A DNA stretch of 64,000 nt from Polychytrium aggregatum (taxonomy: Eukaryota; Chytridiomycota; Chytridiomycetes; Polychytriales). Every line of letters begins with the position of its first letter. The stretch's first letter is position 1. Below are positions 1 through 10,947 of the stretch, piece by piece. Both the position numbers and the translations under genes were made by a program. A model generated the notes under the pieces. It had not been told where the DNA came from and made no database searches. It saw nothing but the letters and a program-made list of their open reading frames with translations. The stretch covers positions 248,001 to 312,000 of the forward strand of contig NW_026516210.1 of assembly GCF_025602895.1 (NCBI RefSeq). The letters run 5' to 3'.

Positions 1-1666
1 CCTGCGGTCAAGCTCGCGCCGATAGTCAAGCAATTTGTTCTCCATTTCGCCAAACATCTTCTCAAGAGCAATCGACCGCGACAGCAGCTGCTTGTTCGAG
101 CTTACTGCCCGAGAGAGCTTGCCGCTGCATTCGTTGTACTCGGTCTCCCATTTGAGTGCCTGGTCAGTCAGAGTCTGGATCGATTCGGACTGGCTTGCAA
201 CCATGTTTTGCAGCGAAGTCAGGTGGCTTGTCAGGGTCAGGGCTTGTTTCTGAAGATCAGAGGCTGTCGGCGTGGGCCGTTACGTCACATCCAGCAGCGC
301 ATTCCAGTGTGAGTCCCTTCATCGGCTCGACAGAGCTCCATTTGATATTGGTCTCACACGAATGTGGCTTTGCCTTCAGCTGGTGCTGGTGCTGGTGCAT
401 TTACCCGGAGGAGATTCCCTTGGCCTGGAGTTCCGCCCCTGGCAGTCTCCCACCATCAGCACAAGCACCCACCTCGAGTCACAATCGGCTCATTGCGCTT
501 GATTTCTGCTGTGAGCTGCAGAACCTCGTCCTTCAACAAATCGATTTGACTCTGGTGCTCTCGGCAGTCATGACACGTTCTCTCATTCAGCTCCTTGATC
601 CTATCGGATGACCCGCCAATGTCAGCGCCGCTGATCATTTGGACACTCGGCAATCGGCCAAACGATATATGGCACAGCGACGGTGCCGCCTGATACCCTC
701 TCGGCCGGGATGCCTCACCGCCTGTGCAGCTCGTCGCTCTGGCTCTTGAGGATGGCGTTCTCCTTTCGTACGCTCTCGCAGGTCGACTGATAGTCCAGTA
801 TCTCCCTGTGGTTGGCCTTGCTGGCTGCCTCCATGTCGCCAAGTTTCTCGTCATAGGATCGGAACGCTGTTCGAGCGACCTCGAAGATCAGCTCGTAGCG
901 GAACGGGTCATGGCGGCGCTTCACTTCCAGCTCCAGCTCGAGGGTAGTGAGCGGCACGAGCTCCGAGGGGTTGTGCTGGGGGTACTTTTCATGATACCAA
1001 CGCAGTAGATTGCTCTGGCGCCAAACTTGTGCCAGGGAGGCAGAGTGCACGAATGCAGGGCACCAGCGCAACCCGAGACCGGAGTAGCGTTAGAGATACT
1101 GATCAAGTCCACGACGAATGCATCGCTGGGCGGCCCGTGTTGTGTTCCGACCGTCACATCTCGTCGCTGCCTTCTCTGGAGTGGTGCTTGGTGATCCAAT
1201 GCACATCCTTACCGAGCTCCCGGAGTTCTTGTAGCTCATGGTCGGTCTGGGTGTCGATCGCAGCGTCGACGAAGACCGCCTTTGGCGACTGAATCGGCGG
1301 TGGGGGGCTGCATGCCACGGACGGTGGATTACCCGTATGCAGCGACGATACTGTTATATTTGGAGACTCGACGGATCTGAGCGACGACGGGGGTCGGGCC
1401 TGTGGTGGCGGCGGCGTCGACAGCAGCGAGACCCGGGCAGTTGTCCTGAGCACCGTCGGGAGCGCGGGGTCGATCGAGGTGCGGGAGGAGGGAGTGACCA
1501 GATCGGACTCCTTGCGCACCTCGGCGAGATGCTCTTCTTTTCGCAGGGGAATGGTGTCAATGTGTAGCTGGATCGGCTTTTTCGCCTTGCGGTCGTGCTC
1601 GGTGTGGTTCTCGGGGACGGGTGATCTGGCACCGTCCATGTTGGCATGGAAAGGTGACTGGGCCAT
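1..1666 (-). CDS. Coiled-coil protein, 3' end beyond window
   Basis: I do not recognise this gene. Three exons join cleanly by phase: 1666-1213, 1025-719, and one from about 606 to about 475. A further in-frame exon occupies about 268-1 and runs off the left edge. The first exon (about 150 residues, start at MAQSPFHANMDG) is Pro/Ser-rich and looks disordered. The second carries a compact conserved-looking segment (NLLRWYHEKYPQ ... RRHDPFRYELIFEVARTAF) that leads into heptad-like helices. Exons 3 and 4 are almost pure coiled coil rich in Glu, Lys, Gln and Leu. The exons have ordinary GT-AG borders (donors at 1212 and 718). The start could lie further upstream, since the frame stays open to 1738. 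The gene is divergent from the mannosyltransferase at 2104. A structural, cytoskeletal or centrosomal/ciliary role is possible but is inference only. Confidence 0.6.
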
Positions 1667-2103
1667 GCCGGCTGCGTCGACATATACCGATGAAACTGCT
1701 GAGCGATAAACTGGGACGCTATGCGAGCGGATGCGCACCCGATTGCGGCCTCAGTCGACCACGGCTTGTGCTTGGGAGGGGAATGTTCTCACGAAGGCGA
1801 TATCAAGGCGCGTCGCCGCTCCCACGGATCAATCGAGTCCGAATGAATTGGCGGGCAAAGGCGTCTGCCCGGCGGGGGCATTTGGAGCCAACAGGGTCCA
1901 GCGGGGCTCAACAGCCGCTTGGCGGCTGCGAGCGGAGCCACAATTGGCCCAAGTCTTGCGGGCGGTTGCCCTGTCGAGGTCACCACGATCGGCCTTGAAT
2001 CAGTTCGAGCAGACATCGAGTCGAGTATCCTCGGCAGTTGCACTCGATCACAGCCAGATCCCATCGATCAGCCAACATCTTGATCTCGACCAGGCCAGAC
2101 GCC
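1667..2103. other. Divergent intergenic region
   Basis: About 437 bases lie between two divergently transcribed genes, so this should hold both promoters. I see no repeat, RNA gene or clear TATA element. Open frames here have no support. Confidence 0.4.
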
Positions 2104-3839
2104 ATGAAACAGCGCTTCGACATCTTCCGATTCCTGTTCAGGGTTTCTGTCGTGTTTATGGTGTTCCTGCTCTACAGCACATTCATTCTCAACGTCAAAT
2201 TTCTGGTCTACCGGGACTTGCCTCGCCCGCCTGCAGTGAGTCCACGATACAATACCAGCACAGACACCGGGGGCTCGGTGCTCGCTGGCGAGATCCGGCC
2301 CCAGCCGAGGGAGTCTATCGGCCAGGAGAACGCATGCATCGTCATGCTGGTGCGCAACTCGGAGCGATGGGGGGCGCTCTCAACGCTCCGGACCTTCGAA
2401 GCCACCTTCAATGCGAAATACCAGTATCCGTACTACTTTTTCAACAACGAGCCGTTCGACAAGGGATTCAAGGATGCCATCACCATGGCAACCAGCGCTC
2501 CCGTCTACTTTGAGCAGCTGGCGCCGGAGCACTGGTCGCTTCCGCCCACCTGGGACCGAGCCGAGTTTCTCGACTCGATCAAGAACCACCCAGATCAAAA
2601 CGCCAGGAAAGAAAGCTACCACTACATGTGCCGCTTTTACTCGGGCTTCATGGCGGTGCAGCCGGCTCTCAAGTCCTTCAAGTACTACTGGCGGGTAAGA
2701 CCCTCTCAGCGACCAGGGGCTGTGCCATGTACCTCCTGTCAGTTGGCGAGCTCGCTCAAGCCCGCTCCGTCTGGGCCGATGATCGCTGTCCGCTGCAACA
2801 AAAGCGCTCGGGGAGATCGGTGTTTGCTGGGTCTGCAGTGCCCCCGCTCTGATCATGGCCCGCTGCTTGATCTTGCTCGGCACTGCCGCCCGAACCCGTT
2901 CCGCGACTCATATCCCAGGGATGCTTCCTTTGACTTAGATCGAGCCCGACGTCATCTACTACTGCCCTCTGAACTACGATCCGTTCGAACTCATGCGGGT
3001 CAAGAAGAAGCGATATGGCTTCAACATCGTCGGCAGCGAGATCGAGAGCACCATTCCGACGCTCTGGCCATCGACGCTGGAATATCTCCGTGTGCGCAAC
3101 CTGCCTTTCCCGCCCCATCTGCGGGCCTTTGAGCGGGAGCGAACAGATCCCTCCGCCCCGTCCGAGTACAACCTTGCGCATTTTTGGTCCAACTTTGAGA
3201 TCGGCGACCTGGACTTTTTCAGATCCCGGGAGTATCAAGACTATTTCTACTTCCTGGACAGCAAGGGCGGGTTCTTCACCGAGCGGTGGGGGGATGCGCC
3301 GGTGCACTCGCTCGCCGTCGGCCTGTTCATGGATCCCTCCGAGGTCCACTACTTTTACGACATTGGTGGGTAGCATCTCTGAGCGTCGATCGGATGCGCC
3401 GTCTTTGATTCTGGCGGGCTTGGCAACGTGCGTGTCTCATTCGATACCGATCTCCCTGCACCCGGCCCAGGTTACAATCACGGCGGATACATGCACTGCC
3501 CCGAAGACATTCCGTCGCATGGCCTCACGTTTGAGGCGTGCAAATGCAACCCACATGTTATGGATGTAAGTGTGGTCTTTGTCCTCCCAACCGAGCTCCG
3601 AGGGGCTGGGCACTTTGGCACTCCCGAGTGGACTGCTGGCCGAGGCTAGATCGTGATGTGGTGACGGCCGCTGGCCAGCGAAAGATCCCTGACTCGGCTC
3701 CACATTCGACTCGACCATCCAGCTCGGAGTAATCCCTATCGACCGTGTCTTCTGGGGAGAGACGTCCCAGAAGTACCTTGCCTTCCTGGACGAATACCAC
3801 CGCAACGTCACGATGAAGAAATCCTCTCGACGAGCCTGA
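2104..3839 (+). CDS. Alpha-1,2-mannosyltransferase, GT15 (KRE2/MNT1/KTR) family
   Basis: This is a Golgi type II membrane enzyme that would transfer mannose from GDP-mannose onto O- and N-linked glycans of secreted and wall proteins. Four exons (2104-2694, 2939-3365, 3471-3565, 3723-3839) give 410 codons, close to the usual 400-450 residues. Residues about 10-30 form the signal anchor (VSVVFMVFLLYSTFILNV). The lumenal domain begins near residue 75 with ACIVMLVRNSERW and continues with typical family blocks: KYQYPYYFFNNEPF, the YHYMCRFYSGF stretch, YYWRIEPDVIYYC across intron 1, and LFMDPSEVHYFYDIGYNHGGYMHCP, which lies partly across intron 2. The family's catalytic Glu is expected near the YNLAHFWSNFEIGDLDFFR block. 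The C-terminal exon (GVIPIDRVFWGE, ending in Arg/Ala) is short but acceptable. The assignment to GT15 is secure; which paralogue it corresponds to is not. Confidence 0.93.
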
Positions 3840-4267
3840 GAGCGGGTTTGTCATGGACCTGTGGTTTGGGACGGTGGTTGGATTGCAGCCATGCACTCCT
3901 CACTATGCGACAGCATACAATACAGTTCGTGCAGAGAAGATGTCTCGCTCCACCCGGCCCTCTTCGCTGAGTTTCAAGGGACCAAGTCTGTTCACGGAGC
4001 TGCCCTCGCACCTGCCTGTCCTCGCATCTGCATGGACACATCTGCGCGAACACATCGCTTGGACAGAGTCGCGGCTGTGCAAAGCACGTGCGCAGCACTG
4101 TCTTGGATCGGGTTGGGTTGTTGTTGCTGCTGGCATCATCAGATCCATCAGAGCCATCAGATCCATCAGAGCCATCAGAGCCATCAGATCCATCAGAGCC
4201 ATCAGAGCCATCAGATCCATCGCCGTCTGCACCAGCAGCACCACTCCTGCCATAGCCAGCACTGCCA
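3840..4267. other. Spacer upstream of Ku70
   Basis: About 430 bases lie between the mannosyltransferase stop and the Ku70 start. The right half is a 9-base minisatellite, listed separately. No gene is supported; the open frames on both strands are products of the repeat. Confidence 0.4.
4135..4223. repeat. 9-bp minisatellite next to Ku70 start
   Basis: About ten imperfect copies of ATCAGAGCC/ATCAGATCC end roughly 45 bases before the Ku70 ATG, so the array probably sits in the promoter or 5' leader. It translates as MDLMAL repeats on the minus strand, which accounts for a spurious open frame there. Confidence 0.85.
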
Positions 4268-7200
4268 ATGCCCCCGTATAGCTCGTTCGACGACGCCGAC
4301 AGCGACGCCGGTGATGGCCTGGACTTTGCCGAGGTATGTCCCTGGGCCGGATCTCGCTTCGCAAGCCGTGTCATGCTCAGAGTGCGCACCATGCTGCCTG
4401 GTACAGGATGCCTCTACTTGGTGTGGGATGCCTCCAGCCGTCATAGTAAAGGCAGGCATGAGCTAATGGATCGGAAATCAACGCCCCCAATCGCCCATTC
4501 ATCCAGGACGCATTCGAGACCAACCGCGATGGCCTTCTCTGGGTCATCGATGCTTCGCCTCGCATGTTTGTCCCCACCGACGACGGAGCGATACCTTTCA
4601 AAAAGACACTCGAGTGCGCTGCACGCTGTCTCAAGAGCAAGATCATCGTCAGCGACTCGGATCTCTCGGGCATCCTCTTCTATGGCACGGCAAGTTCAAG
4701 GAGTTGTCGAAATCAGGGCCTGGCCCGGGCGGAGAGCAGCGATGGACCGCTTCGGCCTCGTTTCGTCGAGTCTTGTCTCCTAGCAGCCTGCTAATCGTAT
4801 TGCTCGCTGTGGGCCTGATGGCGGCGGGAATGGCTCATTCCAACAGAGAGCCCAGCGCCAGCCCACAACAAAGTTTGGCGGAATCTATCTGTTGCAAAAC
4901 CTGGATATCCCCGATGTGCAGCAAATCGTCCATCTTGAGAAAATGGTGAAAGGCAAGGATCGCCGAGGGCCTCCTCTCGGTCTCGATGCTCCCAGATTGT
5001 GCGTGCATTCCGCCGGGGGCTCACCACACTGCTCAACAATCTGTTTTACACCGTTTTCGCTGACCCCGACGATAACAGATCCCAGTATTTTTGAGGAGGA
5101 GATTGGTTCGTCGGACGACTACAAGATACACGAGGTTCTGTGGGCTTGCTCCAACGTCTTCTCGGCAAAGTAGGCGCTTTCTTGTGCATTGGCTGGCGCT
5201 GCGACGCTAGCTGTTTGCCTGTCTGAGGGCTGTGCTGCTCTGTCTGCGTCATCAAGCCGATTCCTGACCAGCGCCGCTCCAACTTGCCGATAGCAAAGTG
5301 AAGCTTGCCTCCCGACGAGTCTTTATCTTCACCTGCAGCGACAACCCCGCCGGCGAGCACCAGCTGAGAACCAATGCACTGACCCGCGCATCCGATCTGA
5401 GCCATCTGGGCATCGAGCTGCATGTGTTTCCGCTGCCGGGGGCAGTGTTCGACTGGAGCCCGTTCTGGAATGTAAGTCGCCGGGCGAGGTTGCCGGCGAG
5501 GGCGTGGGGCATCTCGAGGAGAGGCTGTGTTTTGTTGCACTCGGTTCTTCCTGTGCTTGCTTAATCCTTGCTATGTGGGTGCAATCGGGTTCATCCCATC
5601 GACAGCCTTCATTCCTTGGATTGGCGTACACTGACGAGTCGGCTGCCATGTTTCGATGAACTGGGTCGCTGAGCAGCCGCTGCTCAAATTAACCGAGACG
5701 AACAACAGCGCCGACGAGGAGGCCATCCCAGACATGATCGAGAAGTGGGCCCAGCTCGAGGATCTTGTGAAGCGCAAGGAAAACAAGAAGCGGACCATCT
5801 TTCGCGTGCCCTGGCACATCTCCCCAGACATTGTCATCGGCGTTGCCGGGTAAGCAGCCTCCCAAGGCAGACCCGGCTGGCCCCGATTCGGTATCACTTT
5901 GCACGGTGCAGTTTACTCTGGTCTCCAGTTTCATTGCCTGTCGCTGACTATATTCCTTTTCTTTGCCTGTGACGTGAAATGGGCGGCCGGGTGGTGGGGG
6001 TGGGGCGGACAGCTACAATCTTATCATGGAGCAAAAGCGGGGCTCGTTTGTCTATCTCTCGCAGCGAGACAACCGCGAGGTCAAGTCCGCTACAACTTGG
6101 ATATGTGAGGTACACACCCGTCCATCGCCGCGCACCGAGTTTGGCACAGTATGCGTTTTGCTGACCGACCGCTCTCGTATGCCAGCAAACGGGATCGGTT
6201 CTCCTCCCGGACGACATTGACTACTTTTACCCAGTCGGGCAGCGCACCGCCGTGTTTTCAAAGCAGGAGCTCTCCGAAATCAGATACTTTGGCGAGCCGA
6301 GTGAGTATCGACGAGCGGGAGTGTGCCTATCGGCCTCGCCGACACAGCACAGAGGGCAGCTCGAGTAGTTGCTCGAGTAGTTGCTCGAGTAGTTGCTCGA
6401 TGGACTGCCTTGTCTTCGATCTAACCAGCGCCGGACCGTGTGCTTGATTCTTTGACACAGAGCTGCAGCTGCTGGGATTCAAGCCGCAGGAGTCACTGAT
6501 GGAGGAGCACAATATCCACCGCCCGTACTTTATCTTCCCCGATGAATCGGTAAGCGAACGTACACACTACCAGGCTGTTAGCCACTCGGCCGATGCGATA
6601 TCCGGTGCAAATACTGCTGGTCGCCATGACAGGGTGCAGGCTGTATCTGCCTGCTCGTGTGTATGCACTCCTTATCGACACACCTCCTGACGCCTTCTAA
6701 TCACCCAGACGTACTCGGGCAGCTCGAGCGTGTTTGCAAATCTGCTGGACTCGTGTCTGCGCCTCAACAAAGTGGCTCTCTGCACGCTGATTGCTCGCAA
6801 GCGATCTCCTCCGCGGTTGGTGACACTTGTCCCTCAGGTGTGTGTGCTTTGGATTGAAGACCGACGATCTTCCCACGGAGCAAAAGCCAGTAGCTTGGAT
6901 GTGGGTGTAAAAGTGAATCTAGCTGTGTCGATCCGCTAACCACCCTCGGGTCTCCGCCGACTAACCCTGCAGAGAGAAACCGAGAGCATGCCTGGCGGGT
7001 TCCATGCAATCTTGATGCCGTATGCGGATGACTTGCGCAACATACAGATGCCTGTCGTGCACCCCACTATTCTCAAGGACTGTGAGTACGAGCAAACCAA
7101 AGTCAGGAGCTGCTTCCTGGATTGCCAGAAATGCAGCCGATCGTTGGTTTGTCCGTGCCTGAATGCTGACAAACCATCCGATCCTCACCCCAACAGCTTC

Positions 7201-8363
7201 GAGTGCGCTGGCCGAGATCGGAAACAAGATCATCAAGAAGCTCAATATCAAGTCCTATGACGGGAAGAACTATGAGAACCCGGGTAGGAGTCTATGGCGT
7301 ATCTCCCTCATCCCACGATCAGCTCGATGGTGCGGCCAGTGCAGAAGAGATGGATATAATACTGCTGCCCATACAGCTAACGATATGTCGATGGTGGCTT
7401 TGCTGTTCTCTTGTGGATGTAAACCAGTGATTCAGATCCACTACACCAATCTCCAGGCTCTGGCTCTCCAAGAGGACTTGCCCGAGGAGTTCAACGGTAT
7501 GTGGCATCTTTGAGAGCAGCGATGGTGATGGTGATGGTGATGGTGATGGTGGTGGTGGTTGTTAATCGGCATTGAAACGACCTCGTTGCACATCCAGATC
7601 AAACACTTCCAAAGGCCAGAGAGATCCACGAGCGCGCCGGCGAGCTCATCCAAGAGTTCAAACGGGTCTGTATTTGCTTGTAGAGTTGGCACTCAGATAC
7701 AAGTTGGCACTCGGCGTGCAGCAGCACTAATATCGAATGCGCTGGGAATGTCTGGTTGCAGGAGCTGATGGCTTTGGATGCCGAGGATCTGGGGCAGGCA
7801 GACGGCGATTTGACTGCCGGGCTCAAACGACAGGTGAGATACTGTAGACTCAACAGAGTCACCGCAGTCGCGCTCATCGTCGTGGGCAGGTCCTCCGCCG
7901 ACTCGCCTCCTTTCTTTGACTCCCTCGCACGAGATATCGTGGTGCTGACGCATAGATCGATGTACTGTGTCTCCAGTCGGACGCAGAAGACTCGCAGGCC
8001 AAGAGAGCCAAGAACGAAGTCCCGGACGCTCAGTCCATCAAGCGGCACATTGAAGCCGAAACGGTGTGTGTGGGTGGGCAGAGACAGTGCGGGTGCTGTG
8101 TTGGATGCTCCTCTGGTTCTTTGACACTGGCATCGGCCTTTGAATGTCGAGTCGCACGTCACTGCTGCGGCGGAGATGTATGTGCTCACAACCTTCACTT
8201 TTCTCTTCCCTTTGCCGCTGTCGGTTTCTTGTGTTGGTGTGTGCAGCTTCAGACCCTGACCGTCGCCCAGCTGACTGGATTCCTGACGTCGGTCCGGATC
8301 AAGCCCATGAAACGCAAGCCCGAGCTTGTCAGCCAAGTCGAGCAATACATGAGTGGGCGGTGA
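4268..8363 (+). CDS. KU70: Ku70 (XRCC6), DNA end-binding subunit with SAP domain
   Basis: This is one half of the Ku heterodimer, which threads onto broken DNA ends and starts non-homologous end joining; it also acts at telomeres. Many exons keep the Ku70 order. The N-terminal vWA-like domain starts in exon 2 (RDGLLWVIDASPRMF), with GILFYGT, IYLLQNLDIPDVQQI and VKLASRRVFIFTC. The Ku beta-barrel/bridge follows (FRVPWHISPDIVIGVAGYN, MEQKRGSFVYLSQRDN). The central core comes next (YFYPVGQRTAVFSKQE, GFKPQESLMEEHNIHRPYF, VALCTLIARK, MPGGFHAILMPYADD), then the C-terminal arm. A SAP motif closes the protein (LTVAQLTGFLTSVRIKPM ... ELVSQVEQYM) just before the stop. The first three introns are 4334-4506, 4690-4846 and 4953-5078. 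The last two need GC donors (GCAAGT, GCAAGG) to keep frame. Introns also hold simple repeats at about 6360 and 7520. The start fits the usual acidic N-terminus (DDADSDAGDGLDFAE). Confidence 0.95.
6360..6398. repeat. 12-bp tandem repeat in Ku70 intron
   Basis: Three copies of CTCGAGTAGTTG lie inside an intron of the Ku70 gene. Confidence 0.8.
7519..7561. repeat. (GATGGT)n microsatellite in Ku70 intron
   Basis: A run of GATGGT/GGTGGT units lies inside a Ku70 intron. It encodes a meaningless poly-His frame on the other strand. Confidence 0.85.
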
Positions 8364-8439
8364 GGCGATTTTCTGTCTCCTACTTCTCCACCCTCCCACA
8401 TAGACCTGATGGCCACGCTCGAGGGTAATGGCAATACAT

Positions 8440-8865
8440 TCTATATTACAGTCTATCCAGAAAGAAACGAGACAGTTCCTTCCTGGCTTCAGATGCCTGA
8501 AACCCGCTGACTGACTGTAGGCCCAGCGGACGGGCCGTGAGATTGTTTCCCGTCCTGGTTGGCAATCGAGTGGTTTTGGTTGGTTTCGGGAGCACAGTCT
8601 TGAATACACTCGCTCGATATCCTGTGGCGATGATCGACTGGCATACCGAGATCATGTTCCTTGAGGCATTGATGCCTCGATGTATGAGTGTGATACATTC
8701 ACTCGACCCTCTGGAAAAAGTGTGGTTTCTCGATATCAAGATGGTGATGTGCTTGGCCATGAATGCGATGAGTGGGTGTGTATTCAGGTTCCAGAAAAAC
8801 ACACAGTCATAGCGCAAAACGGGAGTGTCCCATTTCATTTTGGAAACGCTGTATACGGGTGTGCG
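8440..8865 (-). repeat. Dispersed repeat, copy A
   Basis: Read on the minus strand, this stretch shares ordered blocks with 33048-33400 (+). One is an 18-base exact match (CAGAGGGTCGAGTGAATG at 8713-8696 against 33301-33318). Another is a near-exact run around ACCAGGACGGGAAACAATC (about 8560-8540 against 33341-33359). There are also CTTGATATCGxGAAACC and a GTGTGTTT-CTGGA-CTGAAT block. Copy A holds about 130 bases between the second and third blocks that the other copies lack. It starts just after the Ku70 stop. The 182-residue open frame across it (8446-8994, -) has no family features and I do not treat it as a gene. Element class unknown. Confidence 0.7.
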
Positions 8866-9707
8866 ATCAACAAATGACAAAGACACGAGGGAGTAAGGTT
8901 GGGGAGATGGGGCAGGAAACGCAGGGACTCGAGGCGAGCGGCCTAAATGTAGATGAGCGCCCCGACTCCCCTTCATGTAGTATAATGACGCCACCGGGCA
9001 GTGTATGGTGGAGAATTCTAGGGTCTAAGAGATAGAAGCGACGGGGGGAGGAAGTGAAAGATCGCCAAAGACGTAAAGCACGGGAGATCCCATGTCGTTG
9101 GACAAGAGTCCGCACGCCACAACGGCCAAACGATCGGCGATGTGTTTGGTGCCCTGGAGGTTGCCTGTGCTTGACGGAAGAACCGGGACGCAGTGCGAAT
9201 TGCGACAAAAGGAACGAGAGAGAGAGAAACCCCTCTGGGCTATCGAAGCCCTCGCGATGTCTGTGGAGCTTCGGGTGGTGTGCTTGTGTTTGCGCTTGGG
9301 TGCGTGGATGGATGGGAGACGGAGCAGGCCGGAGCTTGAGCAGGTTCAACTTTTGTTCGAGGCAGAGCGACTGATGACGATTACGAGCCCCAGCGACGGC
9401 GAAGGAGGGTGTGGGGCTGTGCCGGCGAGGAAGAATAGGACACGCACGTAGCAAAATGAGAAGGAAATAGAGAGCAAGAAGGGTAGCAAGTGCGGGCAAC
9501 GCATTTGGCATATGTATCTATGTACACGCAAGGAGGAGGCTCGCGGATGGAGGAAGAGGGGGCAGAGATATTCGCGACGAAGCAAGACGAGTGTGTTGAT
9601 GAAAGCTCAGGGACGGGGCTGGGGAGGAGGAGGAGGCAGTCCGACGAATGCCTGGCCAAGGACGAGAGCAAAGGCCCGGGCGGGGAACAGGTACCGGAAG
9701 GCCGCCG
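8866..9707. other. Gene-free stretch, 3' side of polyQ gene
   Basis: About 840 bases lie between repeat copy A and the stop of the minus-strand polyQ gene. It may be that gene's 3' UTR. Open frames on both strands are Arg/Pro-rich and unsupported. Confidence 0.4.
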
Positions 9708-10908
9708 TCAGCCCGAGCGGTCAGACCCAGGAATCGAGGCCAGTCGTTCGGCTTCGAAGGCAGCCGACGCTAGGCCCAACAAGAGATCCGCGTTGTTGTA
9801 GTGCCCAAAGCGAGGGTGTTCTCGATCGCCCGACGTCGGTGGCCGGGCACTATGCCCCTGACTTCGAGACGGACTGGCTCTTGAGTGATGCCCGCCGTCA
9901 GGTCCACGGCTTGGGCTTGGGCTTTGGGTTTGGCCATGGGTTTGGGCTGGAGTTGTGCTCGGGTCCGAGTAGTAGCGTGGATGGGCGTCGTAGGCACCTG
10001 GGCGGAGCTGGGGTGCATGGTAGCCCGTGCTGGAGATCCGCAGCGACTGCGTGGGACTGTGTGGGGAGGTCGACGCATATTGTCCCGGAGGACCCAGGCC
10101 CGCAGGGCTCGAGGACGGCGCTTGTATCGAGTCATGGGGACCACGCATGGATTCAGAGCCGCCCCGCGCACTGCCGGGCACAATGTTGGTGCTGCCCGAG
10201 TCGTCCTGGGGATGGCTCGGGCGATAGAGGGGCTCGGGACCGTCCTTTGGGCCGCGCGTCTCGTCTTCGTCGTCGTTCGGGTACCGCCCTTCAACTTGCC
10301 ATTGGCCATCGGAGCTCACCAGCGGCCGTGTGGCTTGGTGTGAGACATATTTTTCGGGTCCAAAGGGCTGAAAGTTGATTGCTTGACGACCATCGCCGTG
10401 CGAGTAGGCCGAGGCGCCTGCCCCTGCTGCGGCGGTTGCTGCTGCTGCTGTCGCTGCGGCTGGAGACGCACCGATACCTGGACCCTGGCTGTCACGGGCC
10501 TGCTCAGGAGCAAGCGATGTCGGCGTCCACTTGCCGTTGTCGAAAGCATGTGGCTGGGCAGGATAGGCGGCAAGCTGGCGCTGGTCGTGTGCGATCGATC
10601 GGCGGCTGGAGTCCAGGTCATCGTGCGAGTCGCGCGTCTGCGAAGGCGACGGTGTGGTGGCGATCCGAGCAGGGCCAGAAACCGAGACGACGAGGTGCTT
10701 TGGAGGCTCTCGCTGCGGCGCGTGAGGCATGTAGTCACTGGTGATCGACTGGTCCTTATCCCAGGGCTCGCCAGCTTGCGGGTAGCGAGCCGGAGCTGGG
10801 TGCAGATGACTTGCGGGGTTCTGAGATTCATCCCACCAGGGATGTTTCCGCGACGGCGAGCGAGCTGGGTCCGAGAAGTGCGAGGGGGTATGCTGCTGTT
10901 GCTGTCGC

Positions 10909-10947
<39 letters not shown>

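Noticed and set aside
3861-4466. Repeat-encoded frames (QIHQSHQ and MDLMAL types)
   Set aside because: Translation of the 9-base minisatellite upstream of Ku70, not a gene.
8446-8994. 182-residue minus-strand open frame after Ku70
   Set aside because: It lies across repeat copy A, has no conserved blocks, and the matching region of copy B does not keep the frame.
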